Positions 35,022 to 43,722 of a stretch of DNA of 64,000 bases are shown piece after piece. The translations under genes were made by a program, and so were the position numbers. Each line of letters opens with the position of its first letter. The first letter of the stretch is position 1. A model generated the notes under the pieces. That model was not told where the DNA came from. It did no database searches and saw only the letters and a list, made by a program, of their open reading frames with translations. Source of the stretch: Burkholderia savannae (GTDB lineage Bacteria > Pseudomonadota > Gammaproteobacteria > Burkholderiales > Burkholderiaceae). The stretch covers positions 1,240,001 through 1,304,000 of the forward strand of contig NZ_CP013418.1 in the NCBI RefSeq assembly GCF_001524445.2, read 5' to 3'.

Positions 35022-35317
35022 CGTGAAGCCTCTATCGAATCTGGTGGAAGGATTGCGCGGATGCGTCGCCGGCCGCCCCCCCGGGCCGGTTGCCGGCGAC
35101 GAGCACAATCCACTCAGTCGCTTAGCGGCAGGATGCCTGAATACTTTAGGAGATTTCATGAAATTTCTATAGAGCGTCAGGTCGCTTTGCACCGTGGGCC
35201 GGGGCGGATCGCGCCCGACGCGTGGCCGCGGGCGGGCAAAAGCGGTACTCTCTCGCTTTTGCCGATTCCGGATCGGTCCTCCCGACTGTTCAGCCCGACC
35301 ACGCCATAGCAACGATA

Positions 35318-38005
35318 ATGACGGTGTTCGCCTCTTCCGCCCGTCCGGGCGCTCGCGCCGCCGGCCTCGTGGCCGTCCTTCTGTTCGTCTGCGTCGCGGC
35401 GGGCCGGCCCGCGGCCGCCCATGCGGCCGACGCCGCGCCCATGGCGGGCGCCGTCGCGGCGCCGACTGCCGCGACGGCCGACGCGACGACACGCGCAATG
35501 GCCTCGCCGGGCGGCGCGCCGTCGGCCGGGACGTCGCCCGCCCCGGCATCGGCCGCATCGGCCGCGCCCGCCGACGCGGCGCCCGCCTGGTTCTGGGCCG
35601 CCCGGCAGCAGGCCACAGCCGCGGTCTCGAATGCCGCCTCGAATCCCGTATCAAATCCCGCCTCGAATCCCGCCTCGAATCTCGCCTCGAATCCCGCCTC
35701 GAATCCCGCGCCGAACATCGCCGCGAACGCCACCGCAGCGCCCACCGCTGCGGCGCCCGATCGGGCCGCCGCGCAAACGCCCGCGCAGGCCGCGACATCG
35801 CCGGCCGCCGCGGGCGAGCCCGTCTGCACGCCGGACGGCGGCAAGCCCGGCCGGCCGGCGATCGGCCTCGTGCTGTCGGGCGGCGGCGCGCGCGGCTACG
35901 CGCATCTCGGCGTGCTGAAGGTGCTCGAGGCGCACCGGATTCCCGTCGACTGCATCGCGGCGACGAGCATGGGCGCCGTCGTCGGCGGCCTGTACGCGAC
36001 CGGAATGACCGCGCAGGAAATGGAGCGGCGGCTGTCGCAGGTGAACCTCGCCGACATCGCGTTCGACGTGACCGACCGTGCGGACCTGCCGCAAAAGAAG
36101 CGCGAGGACGAGCGCCTGTACATCGACAGCCTGACGATCGGCTTCGATTCGAAAGGCTTCAAGGCGCCCGTCGGGCTCGTGCAGGGCAACCGGCTGCAGG
36201 CGCTCCTCGCGAACTGGACGGCCGCCGTGCCGACCAACCAGCCGTTCGACCGGCTGCCGATTCCGTACCGCGCGATCGCGACCGACCTGCAAACCGGCCA
36301 GAAGGTCGTGCTCGACCACGGCTCGCTGCCGCTCGCGATCCGCGCGAGCATGGCGCTGCCGGGGCTCTTCTCGCCCGCCGAGATCGACGGACGCGCGCTC
36401 GTGGACGGCGGGCTCGTCAGCAACCTGCCCGTCGACGCCGCGCGCCGGATGGGCGCGGACGTCGTGATCGCCGTCGACATCGGCTCGCCGCTGCGCCCGC
36501 TGAACGCGCTCGCGTCGCCCGCCGACGTGATGCAGCAGATGATCGGCATCCTGATCCGGCAGAACGTCGCCGAGCAGCGCAAGCAGCTGCGGCCGGACGA
36601 CATCCTGCTTGCGCCGGACCTCGGCAAGCAGACCTTCACCGATTTCCAGACCGCGAACCAGTCGATCGCCGCGGGCGAGGCCGCCGCCGTCGCCGCGCTG
36701 CCGCGTCTCGAGCGCTACGCGCTGTCGCCCGAGCAATACGACGCATACCGCGCCTCGCACCGGCGGCCGCCGCCGCAGCCGATCCGCATCACGTCGATCG
36801 AGATCCGGACCAACGGCTCGTCGGTGCCGACGCAGATCGTGCGCAACGCGCTGCGCGTGAAACCGGGCGACCTCTACGATCCGCAGGCGGTGAGCGCCGA
36901 CCTGCTGTCGCTCACGACGAGCGGCAATTTCGAGAACGTCGCGCAGCAGATCGTCAACGAAAGCGACGAGCACCGGCTCGTGATCGACGCGCAGGAGAAG
37001 TACTGGGGGCCGAACTTCCTGCTGTTCGGGCTCGGGATGTCGAGCAGTTCGACGGACGAAGGCGGCTTCCGGCTGCATCTCGGCTACCGGCGGCCGTGGC
37101 TCACGCCGTCCGGCCTCGAATTCCGCGTGGATACGACGCTGGGCAGCGATCTGCAGTCGGCGCACGTCGAGCTGCGGCAACCGCTGTCGAACAAGATCGG
37201 CTACTACGTCGCACCGTATGCGGATTACCAGCGGCGTTTCGCGAACCTCTACAACGGGGAAAGCGACATCAAGGTCACGCAATACCGTATCCAGACGGCA
37301 CGAGTCGGCCTCGATTTCGGGCTGCCGCTCGCGCGGCTCGGAGATTTCCGCGTCGGGCTCGCGTATACGCACCTGTCGGCCGCGCCGACGTACAACCTCC
37401 TGCTCGGCGAGTGGGTCGACGGCGACGCGTGGCTCCCGTCCTGGTACGCGCGACAGATCAACGCGCGCGCCCGGCTCGTCATCGACCAGCTCGACGATCA
37501 GGTCTTTCCGCGCAAGGGTTATTTTGCGGAATTCCGCGCCGAAAGATCCCTCGCGACGAGCGACGACAAGTTCACCGACGTCTACGGCAAGCTGATGGTC
37601 GCCGAGCGTTTCGGCCGGCATAGCGTGAGCGCGAGCATCGAAGCGGGCAAGAGCTTCGGCGGCGTGAACCTCAGCAATCCGCTCGGCTACACGCTCGGCG
37701 GCTTCCAGCATCTGTCGGCGTACGCGGCCGACCAGCTGAGCGGCGATGCGCTCGTCTACGGGCAGATCACGTACATGAACCAGCTCGCGACGTTCAACGC
37801 GTCGCCGATCAAGGCGCTCTACGTCGGCGCGAGCGCGGAAGCCGGGAACGTGTGGTCGCTCGACTCGACGCCCAGCGGTCCGCTCAAGCAGAGCTACACG
37901 CTCTTCACGAGCCTCACGACCGCGTTCGGGCCGGTGTACGTCGGTGTCGCGTTCGCGCCGGGCGGGCGGCGCAACCTTTACTTCCAGCTCGGCCGCACGT
38001 ATTGA
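35318..38005 (+). CDS. Patatin-like phospholipase with POTRA and beta-barrel (type Vd, PlpD-like)
   Basis: An 895-residue outer-membrane protein. A signal peptide (SARPGARAAGLVAVLLFVCV, cleavage near AHA) is followed by a low-complexity linker (residues 35-180). The linker holds six to seven Asn-Pro-Ala-Ser-type pentapeptide repeats encoded by 15-bp units near 35630-35715. The patatin domain (about 185-400) has the oxyanion GGGARGYAHLG, the nucleophile Ser in ATSMGAVVGG and the catalytic Asp in LVDGGLVSNLP. A POTRA-like domain (about 490-560) leads to a BamA/TamA-type barrel ending LYFQLGRTY. This is the PlpD architecture, in which the lipase is displayed or released. Start at 35318 opens the signal peptide. 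Divergent from the MreB-like gene. Confidence 0.87.
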   Translation: MTVFASSARPGARAAGLVAVLLFVCVAAGRPAAAHAADAAPMAGAVAAPTAATADATTRAMASPGGAPSAGTSPAPASAASAAPADAAPAWFWAARQQATAAVSNAASNPVSNPASNPASNLASNPASNPAPNIAANATAAPTAAAPDRAAAQTPAQAATSPAAAGEPVCTPDGGKPGRPAIGLVLSGGGARGYAHLGVLKVLEAHRIPVDCIAATSMGAVVGGLYATGMTAQEMERRLSQVNLADIAFDVTDRADLPQKKREDERLYIDSLTIGFDSKGFKAPVGLVQGNRLQALLANWTAAVPTNQPFDRLPIPYRAIATDLQTGQKVVLDHGSLPLAIRASMALPGLFSPAEIDGRALVDGGLVSNLPVDAARRMGADVVIAVDIGSPLRPLNALASPADVMQQMIGILIRQNVAEQRKQLRPDDILLAPDLGKQTFTDFQTANQSIAAGEAAAVAALPRLERYALSPEQYDAYRASHRRPPPQPIRITSIEIRTNGSSVPTQIVRNALRVKPGDLYDPQAVSADLLSLTTSGNFENVAQQIVNESDEHRLVIDAQEKYWGPNFLLFGLGMSSSSTDEGGFRLHLGYRRPWLTPSGLEFRVDTTLGSDLQSAHVELRQPLSNKIGYYVAPYADYQRRFANLYNGESDIKVTQYRIQTARVGLDFGLPLARLGDFRVGLAYTHLSAAPTYNLLLGEWVDGDAWLPSWYARQINARARLVIDQLDDQVFPRKGYFAEFRAERSLATSDDKFTDVYGKLMVAERFGRHSVSASIEAGKSFGGVNLSNPLGYTLGGFQHLSAYAADQLSGDALVYGQITYMNQLATFNASPIKALYVGASAEAGNVWSLDSTPSGPLKQSYTLFTSLTTAFGPVYVGVAFAPGGRRNLYFQLGRTY

Positions 38006-38436
38006 GCCGGGGGGCGTGAATCGGGAGCCGGCGACGCGACAAGATGCGGCGGGCACGATGCGAATCCGCACGGAACGAGCCGCCCCCCAAAAGCCATCTC
38101 CAAAAGACGCATGTGCATGCGGCAGGCCGGCTCGTCGACGAAAGCGCCGCGCGGCGCGGGGCCGCGCCGTGGCGACGTCGCACGAGTTCCGGCACCCGGT
38201 GCCGCGCCAAACCGCCAGCGCGTTGCCGCCCGGCGGTGCGAATCAGGGATGCAAACCGGCGGAGGCGCATCAGGCGGCACGAACCAACCGTGCAAACCGG
38301 GGGCGAGAATCGGAAGTGCCAATCTGAGGTACGAATCGGAGACACTAATCGGAGGCACCAATCGGAGGCGCCAACCGGAAGCGCGCATGCGCTGCCGCGC
38401 TCCGCTCGCCGCAAACGCGCGCGCCCGCGGCGCACG
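38006..38436. other. Intergenic region with a degenerate ~13-bp tandem repeat
   Basis: About 430 bases between the convergent patatin gene and the RstB-like kinase gene. 38307-38384 carries about six imperfect units of the form (N)AATCGGAGGCAC, of 12-14 bases. The rest is featureless GC-rich DNA. Confidence 0.6.
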
Positions 38437-39555
38437 TCACACCGGCCAGCTCATCTCGAAGCGCGCGCCCCGCAGCAGCAACGGATCGACGACGGCGACG
38501 CGCCCGTTGTGCGCCTGCAGCACCTGCCGCGTGATCGCGAGGCCGAGGCCGTAGCCGGCCGTATGGCGATCGAGCCGCACGAACGCCTCGAAGATCCGCT
38601 CGCGCTCGTCGAGCGGCACGCCGGCCCCGTCGTCCTCGACGTAGATCTCGATATTGCCGTGGCGCATCCGCAGGCCCGCCGCGATCTGCCCGCGCGCGTG
38701 CTTGCTCGCGTTGCGCAGCAGGTTGCGCATCGCATACGACATCAGCCGCTTGTCCATCTTCACGCGCAAATCGGCGGGCAGCGCGACGCGCGCATCGATC
38801 GTCTTGCTCGGGTACAGCAGCGCGGCGTCGGCGACCTGCTTGTCGAACCACGCGACGAGCGCCGTCTGCTCGAGATTCGACTGCAGCGAGCTGTACTCGA
38901 GCCGCGCGTACGTGAGGCTCATGTCGATCAGCTCGTCGAGCTCGGTCACGTCCTGCTCGATGCTGTCGATCGCGTTCTGATATTCGGCCGCCGATCCCGG
39001 CTCGCGCAGGCTCTCGAGCGCGAAGCGCACGCGCGCGAGCGGCGTGCGCAGCTCGTGCGAGATGCCGTTCGTCAGGTCGCGCTGCGCGGCGATCAGCCGT
39101 TCCATGCGCATCGCGAGCGCGTTCAGCGTGCGCGCGAGCGGCCCGATGATCACACTGCGCGATTCGCGCGCGCGCGTGTTGAAGCGGCCGCCCGTGAAGT
39201 CGATCGCACGCTCGCGCACCATCACGAGATCCGACCACACGGGCCGCATCCACCGATAGCCGGCGAGCGCCGGCACCGCGAGCACGAACGCGGCGAGCGG
39301 CAGCGCGCCGCCCGGCAGCGCGTCGAGCGCGCGCCACACCGCGCGCGCGCCGAGCGCCGAGCACAGCGCCGCGATCGTCCCGCCGACCGTCACCAGCACG
39401 AGGCCGACGAGATGCAGATAGGTCCGCAGATAAAGGCGCGACCAGCTCGGAATCCGGTCGGCGCGCGTGTCTGTCCACGAGCGGCGGAAATGGAGCCAGC
39501 GCCATTTGCAATAGCGGAACGGGGACAATCGGTGCGCTTGCGTGCTGTTCATCAT
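38437..39555 (-). CDS. Sensor histidine kinase (RstB/OmpR-partner type)
   Basis: A 372-residue membrane histidine kinase. Two hydrophobic helices lie at about 45-68 and 82-103 with only about a dozen residues between them, so the periplasmic loop is tiny. A long basic N-terminal cytoplasmic tail precedes them. The H box is ISHELRTPLARVRF with phospho-acceptor H167; the N box is MRNLLRNASKHAR, G1 is EDDGAGVP and G2 is TAGYGLGLAITRQ. The wording of the H-box region resembles RstB. Two start ATGs are adjacent (39555, 39549). The partner response regulator lies 377 bases upstream, rather than being overlapped as in most pairs. The signal is unknown; sensing within the membrane is an inference. 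Confidence 0.85.
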   Translation of the reverse strand: MMNSTQAHRLSPFRYCKWRWLHFRRSWTDTRADRIPSWSRLYLRTYLHLVGLVLVTVGGTIAALCSALGARAVWRALDALPGGALPLAAFVLAVPALAGYRWMRPVWSDLVMVRERAIDFTGGRFNTRARESRSVIIGPLARTLNALAMRMERLIAAQRDLTNGISHELRTPLARVRFALESLREPGSAAEYQNAIDSIEQDVTELDELIDMSLTYARLEYSSLQSNLEQTALVAWFDKQVADAALLYPSKTIDARVALPADLRVKMDKRLMSYAMRNLLRNASKHARGQIAAGLRMRHGNIEIYVEDDGAGVPLDERERIFEAFVRLDRHTAGYGLGLAITRQVLQAHNGRVAVVDPLLLRGARFEMSWPV

Positions 39556-39932
39556 CGAGTCGCGAATGTCGGAAATCGGTGCGGTGAATCGTCGAGCGGA
39601 AACCGGCTGCGCCAGCGGCGGCAGCGGCGGCGGCGAACTGCCCCGGCTAGCCGGCGGCGGGCGCGCGGCCGGCTCGTCGGCCGTGCGGGCGGGCGCGAAC
39701 GCAGCGGCGTTGCATCGGACAAAGCCGTCGCGAAAATCGCGTCGCCCCGTGTCATGTCATGTCGCGTCGCGCAACGTCGCCGCGCATCGCCGCGCCACGC
39801 GGCGATGCGCGCAAGGTTCGAGATCGCCGGCGCGGCACACGCCGTTTCGAACCGTCGAACCGTAAGACGCGCGGTCCAGCGTGCGGCCCGCCCGTGCGCG
39901 AGCCGCAGGCGCCGCACAGCTCGACGCGCAAC
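39556..39932. other. Spacer between the RstA-like and RstB-like genes
   Basis: A 377-base gap that is unusually long for a two-component pair transcribed in one direction. GC-rich with a Ser/Gly-type simple stretch near 39610-39640 and TGTCATGTCATGTCGCGTCGCG near 39750. I see no gene; it may hold a second promoter or processing site for the kinase gene. Confidence 0.45.
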
Positions 39933-40643
39933 TTACTCCCACGCGTTCTTGCTGAACTGATAACCCTTGCTGCGGATGGTCTTGATCCGCTGCGGGCTGC
40001 TCGCGTCGTCGCGCAGCTTGCGGCGCAGCTTCGAGATCCGCCCGTCGATCGTCCGGTCGAGGCCGTCGAATTCGACGCCGCGCAGTTGCAGCATCAGATC
40101 GTCGCGGCTCACGACCTCGCCCGCATGGCAGACGAGCACCCACAGCAGGTCGAACTCCGCCGAAGTCAGCTCGGGCGTCGTGCCGTCGGGCAGGTTGACG
40201 GTCCGGTTCGTGCGGTCGATCGTGAACTTGCCGAACGCGTAGCGCTCCGGCTGCCCGCTCGCGCCGTCCGCCTGGCGCACCGGCGCGCGACGCAGCTGCG
40301 CCTTGATCCGGGCGAGCAGGATGCGCGGCTCGACCGGCTTGTGCACGTAGTCGTCCGCGCCGAATTCGAGGCCGAGCAGCTCGTCGAACGGCTCGTCGCG
40401 GGCCGTCACCATGATGATGACGCCGTCGTAATGCTCGCGCGCCTCGCGGCAGATCTCGAAGCCGTCCTTGCCGGGCAGGTTCACATCGAGGATCACGAGA
40501 TCGGGGCGCCCCGTGAGAATCGCGCCGACGGCGTCGTCGCCGTTCAGCACGGTGTCGACGACGTATTCGTGCTTGCGCAGGTAGCCCGCGATCAGCGTGG
40601 ACAGGCGATTGTCGTCCTCGACGAGGAGAATCCGGAAAGGCAT
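39933..40643 (-). CDS. OmpR-family response regulator (RstA-like)
   Basis: A 236-residue response regulator. The receiver domain (1-118) carries ILLVEDDNRLSTLIAGYLRK, D53 in DLVILDVNLPGKDGFEI, and TARDEPFDELLGLEFGADDY, then KPVEPRILLARIKA with the conserved Lys. The winged helix (about 140-235) contains TSAEFDLLWVLVCHAGEVVS and ends in TIDGRISKLRRKLRDD and TIRSKGYQF. RstA-type features are the VEPRILLARIKAQLRR segment and the YQF ending. The start at 40643 (MPFRILL) is preferred over an in-frame ATG nine codons upstream. The kinase gene follows on the same strand. The regulon is not deducible here. Confidence 0.88.
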   Translation of the reverse strand: MPFRILLVEDDNRLSTLIAGYLRKHEYVVDTVLNGDDAVGAILTGRPDLVILDVNLPGKDGFEICREAREHYDGVIIMVTARDEPFDELLGLEFGADDYVHKPVEPRILLARIKAQLRRAPVRQADGASGQPERYAFGKFTIDRTNRTVNLPDGTTPELTSAEFDLLWVLVCHAGEVVSRDDLMLQLRGVEFDGLDRTIDGRISKLRRKLRDDASSPQRIKTIRSKGYQFSKNAWE

Positions 40644-41012
40644 GGGCAAATCAGTCGATATGGAAGCCAAAGGTTTTTTGAAACAATCACTTAGCGCGAA
40701 CAGGCGAAACTGACGCGCCTACTTTGTAAGATCCTGAAACATTTGGAATGATACTGCGACACGCGCCGGCCGACGAACCTCTTGTGTCGGCGGCCCCGAA
40801 ACCCCGCGTTCGCCGCCCGCGCGGCGCGGCTTCGGAACGCCCGGCGCGACGGCCGTCGCGGATGCGGCGCGTCGCTCGGCGAGGCGATCGGCCGCGGCCG
40901 CGCGTTCTCCCCCGCGCAGGCATGCGCCGCGCCACCGGTGCTTGACGAATTGCCGCCGAGAAGGTTCCATACGGGCTCGCCTGATACCCGCGGCGCGCCG
41001 CGTACCGATTCG
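40644..41012. other. Intergenic region between divergent RstA-like and glutaminase genes
   Basis: About 370 bases with promoters in both directions. On the minus strand the word TGTTTCA occurs twice (near 40733 and 40683), about 50 bases apart, upstream of the regulator start. They could be binding half-sites, but two occurrences prove little. No gene. Confidence 0.4.
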
Positions 41013-41927
41013 ATGAATTACCCAGCGATCCTAGAACGCATCCACGCCGAACTCGCGCCCTGGATCGGCGCAGGCCGCGTCGCCGATTACATCCCCGAAC
41101 TCGCGAAAGTGCCCGCCGAGCGCTTCGGCATGGCCGTCGTCACGCTCGACGGCACAGTCCACACGGTCGGCGACGCGCGCGAGCGCTTCTCGATCCAGAG
41201 CATCTCGAAGCTGTTCGCGTGCACGCTCGCGTTCCAGCTGCTCGGCGACGAACTGTGGCAGCGCGTCGGACGCGAACCGTCCGGCACCGCGTTCAACTCG
41301 CTCGTGCAGCTCGAAAGCGAACGCGGCAAGCCGCGCAATCCGTTCATCAACGCGGGCGCGCTCGTCGTCACCGACGTGCTGAGCCGCCGCTTCGTGCGCG
41401 CCGAGACAGCGCTCGTCGAATTCATCCGGCGCCTGACCGGCATCGCCGACATCGACTACGATTCGCGCGTCGCGCTGTCCGAGCTGCAGCACGCGGAGCG
41501 CAACCGCGCGATGGCGCACTTCATGGCGAGCTTCGGCAACATGCGGATGCCGCCGGAGACGGTCGTCGACGCGTATTGCCGCCAATGCGCGATTTCGATG
41601 AATTGCGTCGAGCTCGCGCAGGCCGCGCTCTTTCTCGCGAACGGCGGCGTCGCGCCCGCGACGGGCGCGCGGATTCTCGATCCGAGCTCGGCGAAGCGGC
41701 TGTCGGCGCTGATGTTGACCTGCGGCACCTACGACGCCGCGGGCGACTTCGTCTACCACGTCGGGCTGCCGGCGAAGAGCGGCGTCGGCGGCGGAATCGT
41801 CGCGGTGCTGCCAGGCGAAATGGCGGTGTGCGTGTGGTCGCCGGGGCTCGATACGAACGGCAACTCGCTTGCGGGCACGCTCGCGCTGGAATGGTTGACC
41901 ACCTATTCGGGGCGCTCGATCTTCTGA
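41013..41927 (+). CDS. glsA: Glutaminase (beta-lactamase-fold type)
   Basis: A 304-residue glutaminase that deaminates L-glutamine to glutamate and ammonia. The serine beta-lactamase-like catalytic SxxK is S63-I-S-K66 in FSIQSISKLFACTLAF. Other family blocks are EPSGTAFNSLVQLE, NPFINAGALVVTD, CRQCAISMNCVELAQA and KSGVGGGIVAVLPGEMAVCV. Length (304) matches E. coli YbaS/YneH (308-310). ATG at 41013 starts directly at the conserved MNYPAILERIH; no strong ribosome binding site is visible. The last 50 bases of the gene and its 3' flank recur, diverged, at about 43095-43263, so its 3' end looks like an insertion target. Confidence 0.9.
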   Translation: MNYPAILERIHAELAPWIGAGRVADYIPELAKVPAERFGMAVVTLDGTVHTVGDARERFSIQSISKLFACTLAFQLLGDELWQRVGREPSGTAFNSLVQLESERGKPRNPFINAGALVVTDVLSRRFVRAETALVEFIRRLTGIADIDYDSRVALSELQHAERNRAMAHFMASFGNMRMPPETVVDAYCRQCAISMNCVELAQAALFLANGGVAPATGARILDPSSAKRLSALMLTCGTYDAAGDFVYHVGLPAKSGVGGGIVAVLPGEMAVCVWSPGLDTNGNSLAGTLALEWLTTYSGRSIF

Positions 41928-42040
41928 AACACCGAAGTCAAGCGTGCCTCATGTGGCGCGACGGCGGCAGATTCATATCGGCGCGCGCCAGAGCGCTCAA
42001 TGGGAAATTCGGCCATCGGCAGCAATCGACCCGAAGCGGC
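41873..42040. repeat. Direct repeat copy 1: 3' end of glsA plus flank
   Basis: From GGGCACGCTCGCG in the gene's last 18 codons, through CTTCTGAAACACCGAAGTCA, to GGGAAATTCG and the block ATCGACCC. The same order of words reappears at 43095-43263 with many single-base changes. Together they bracket about 1.1 kb. Confidence 0.75.
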
Positions 42041-42172
42041 CCTCCAGGGCTTCCGATTGCACCGCCGCAGAGCGGTCGTCAGACGCTGCTTGCGTGCCAT
42101 CCCGATCTACTCGCACTATTTCCGACCAGCCGATATCATGTGGATGCCTGACAATTGAAAGCAGGGAGGCCT

Positions 42173-42832
42173 ATGAAGAGTGCACGTCGCATCGCAGACT
42201 TCAGCTTCAAGATATTGGGCAGTATCGCCATCGTTGTCGGGCTAGGCTGGGCGATTACCAGAACCAGCTGGGACCTGCGCACCGTTCTTGATCTTTCGGA
42301 AATCGCTTTCAGGATTTCGTCGGTCTTAGCGGTTGTAATAGGTGGATGGTGGGCGCTCCGCTGGTACTACCTCGAAGGGGGAGCGAGATGGATGATCCAC
42401 ATCACGCTCACCACGCAGGTGCTCCCCTATCGCGATGACCTGCGTCTGCTGGTGGTGCATGTCACATTGGAAAATCCGCGCCGCAGCAAACTGAACTTCA
42501 AGAGTCCCAAAGCCACGTATTCGCTCGGAGCATGGGTACTCAAAGATGACCTTGACTTTGGCAAGGTCATACCCGAAGGGAATACCAAGCCGGGCGCGAA
42601 GTGGTGGGGTGACCCGCTTCCGGAGCAGGTTGATTTTCTGGCTGATCTTGTCGAGGAAACTGGTGACAGCGAGTACGAAGTCCTGCCCAAGGCAGAACTG
42701 GACGACATGCGGGTTTTCGTTGTCAAGGCCGGATCGACGGTATCACTATTCGCCGAATTGGCAATCGGAAAATGTGGCAAACAGGATAGCGAGTTCGTAG
42801 CCAAATCGGCCATCGTTCACATTGCGCAGTGA
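42173..42832 (+). CDS. Membrane-anchored protein of unknown function
   Basis: A 219-residue protein with two N-terminal helices (about 12-32, KILGSIAIVVGLGWAITR; 42-60, RISSVLAVVIGGWWALRWYY) and a soluble C-terminal part. The latter is beta-rich (MIHITLTTQVL; LRLLVVHVTLEN; MRVFVVKAGSTVSLFAELA). The DNA is visibly less GC-rich than the flanks and uses A/T-ending codons, unlike the neighbouring glutaminase. GGGAGGCCT directly precedes the ATG at 42173, a good ribosome binding site; an in-frame ATG at 42155 lacks one. I do not recognise the family. It lies inside the direct-repeat-bounded insert behind glsA, so it is probably an acquired cargo gene. Confidence 0.7.
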   Translation: MKSARRIADFSFKILGSIAIVVGLGWAITRTSWDLRTVLDLSEIAFRISSVLAVVIGGWWALRWYYLEGGARWMIHITLTTQVLPYRDDLRLLVVHVTLENPRRSKLNFKSPKATYSLGAWVLKDDLDFGKVIPEGNTKPGAKWWGDPLPEQVDFLADLVEETGDSEYEVLPKAELDDMRVFVVKAGSTVSLFAELAIGKCGKQDSEFVAKSAIVHIAQ

Positions 42833-43094
42833 CGGTTCACAATTTATGTGGACGACGAGATGGAGACACGACGAATGACACACGGTCCAACGTCATAGTT
42901 GGGTTGCCTGTTTTCGTCGTTAGAGCTTGGCTATGATGCGCTTCCCTGCCTTGACGTGTCACCGAACCGGACTTTTCGAAAGCGGACCGTGGTGGACGGC
43001 TCTTCCTGGCCGAACTCGGTCGTCGAAGGCAGCACGGCACTCGCCCGTCCGGTCGGTACCGATGGAATCACATGGGAGTTTATATATTCGTAGC
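42833..43094. other. AT-richer non-coding part of the islet
   Basis: About 260 bases between the ORFan membrane protein and the second glsA-end copy. Contains TATATATTCG next to the start of the repeat at 43081. No gene. Confidence 0.45.
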
Positions 43095-43263
43095 GCAGGG
43101 ACGCTCGCGCTGGAATGGTTGACGACCTATTCAGGGCGGTCGATCTTCTGAAACACCGAAGTCAAGCGCGACTCATTCTTTGCAACGGCGACAGATCAAT
43201 ATCGGCACGCACCGGCACACTGAACGGGAAATTCGTCCTTTCGCGGCGATCGACCCAAAAGAG
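43095..43263. repeat. Direct repeat copy 2: diverged duplicate of the glsA 3' end
   Basis: AGGGACGCTCGCGCTGGAAT to a TGA stop reproduces the glutaminase C-terminal peptide GTLALEWLTTYSGRSIF, then CTTCTGAAACACCGAAGTCA. Similarity continues through GGCGACAGATCAATATCGGC, ACGGGAAATTCG and GATCGACCC. It differs from copy 1 at many third-codon and non-coding positions, so it is not a recent duplication of this strain's own gene. Confidence 0.75.
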
Positions 43264-43419
43264 CCGGTCAAACAGCATTTTCAATCGGCGGCTGTAGGGC
43301 AAGCAAATATGAGCCGTTCGATCCCTAGGCGCGCGCGAACCCCCAAGGCCTGATCCGGGCAGCTCAAGCAGCATCCTATTCACGGCGACGGGCGATCGAG
43401 GGATGGAGGAAAACGGAGC

Positions 43420-43560
43420 GTTCCGTGGAGTTTCCCACTTGCGCACAGGCATCTCGCTCATAGCGGGCATAGCCCTTCCGAGGACACGCCCGAAGCTCGT
43501 TCCTTGCACGAGCATGGAAAAAATGACGATCACGTAGGTCGCGGTGCCGTCAGATAAAAA
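43420..43560 (-). pseudogene. Possible remnant of a cation/proton antiporter
   Basis: The minus-strand frame holds GTATYVIVIFSMLVQGTSFG, a phrase resembling a conserved transmembrane segment of CPA1 Na+/H+ antiporters (VVVFSxLVQGxTxG). No other part of such a protein is present before or after it. Downstream the frame turns into the complement of the glsA-end repeat. It could equally be chance; confidence is low. Confidence 0.25.
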
Positions 43561-43722
43561 ACCGGGGAAAATGACTTCGACGAAAGGGGGAGTATCTGTC
43601 CGACGCTGACACCAGCCATTCCCCCCCAACGCGACAGCGTTAGGGGGAGACGCTGATTCAGCGACTGCAGCCGGAGTAACGCGCAACCACTTGCCCTGGC
43701 GCCCATCACAGAGCGTCGTCTT

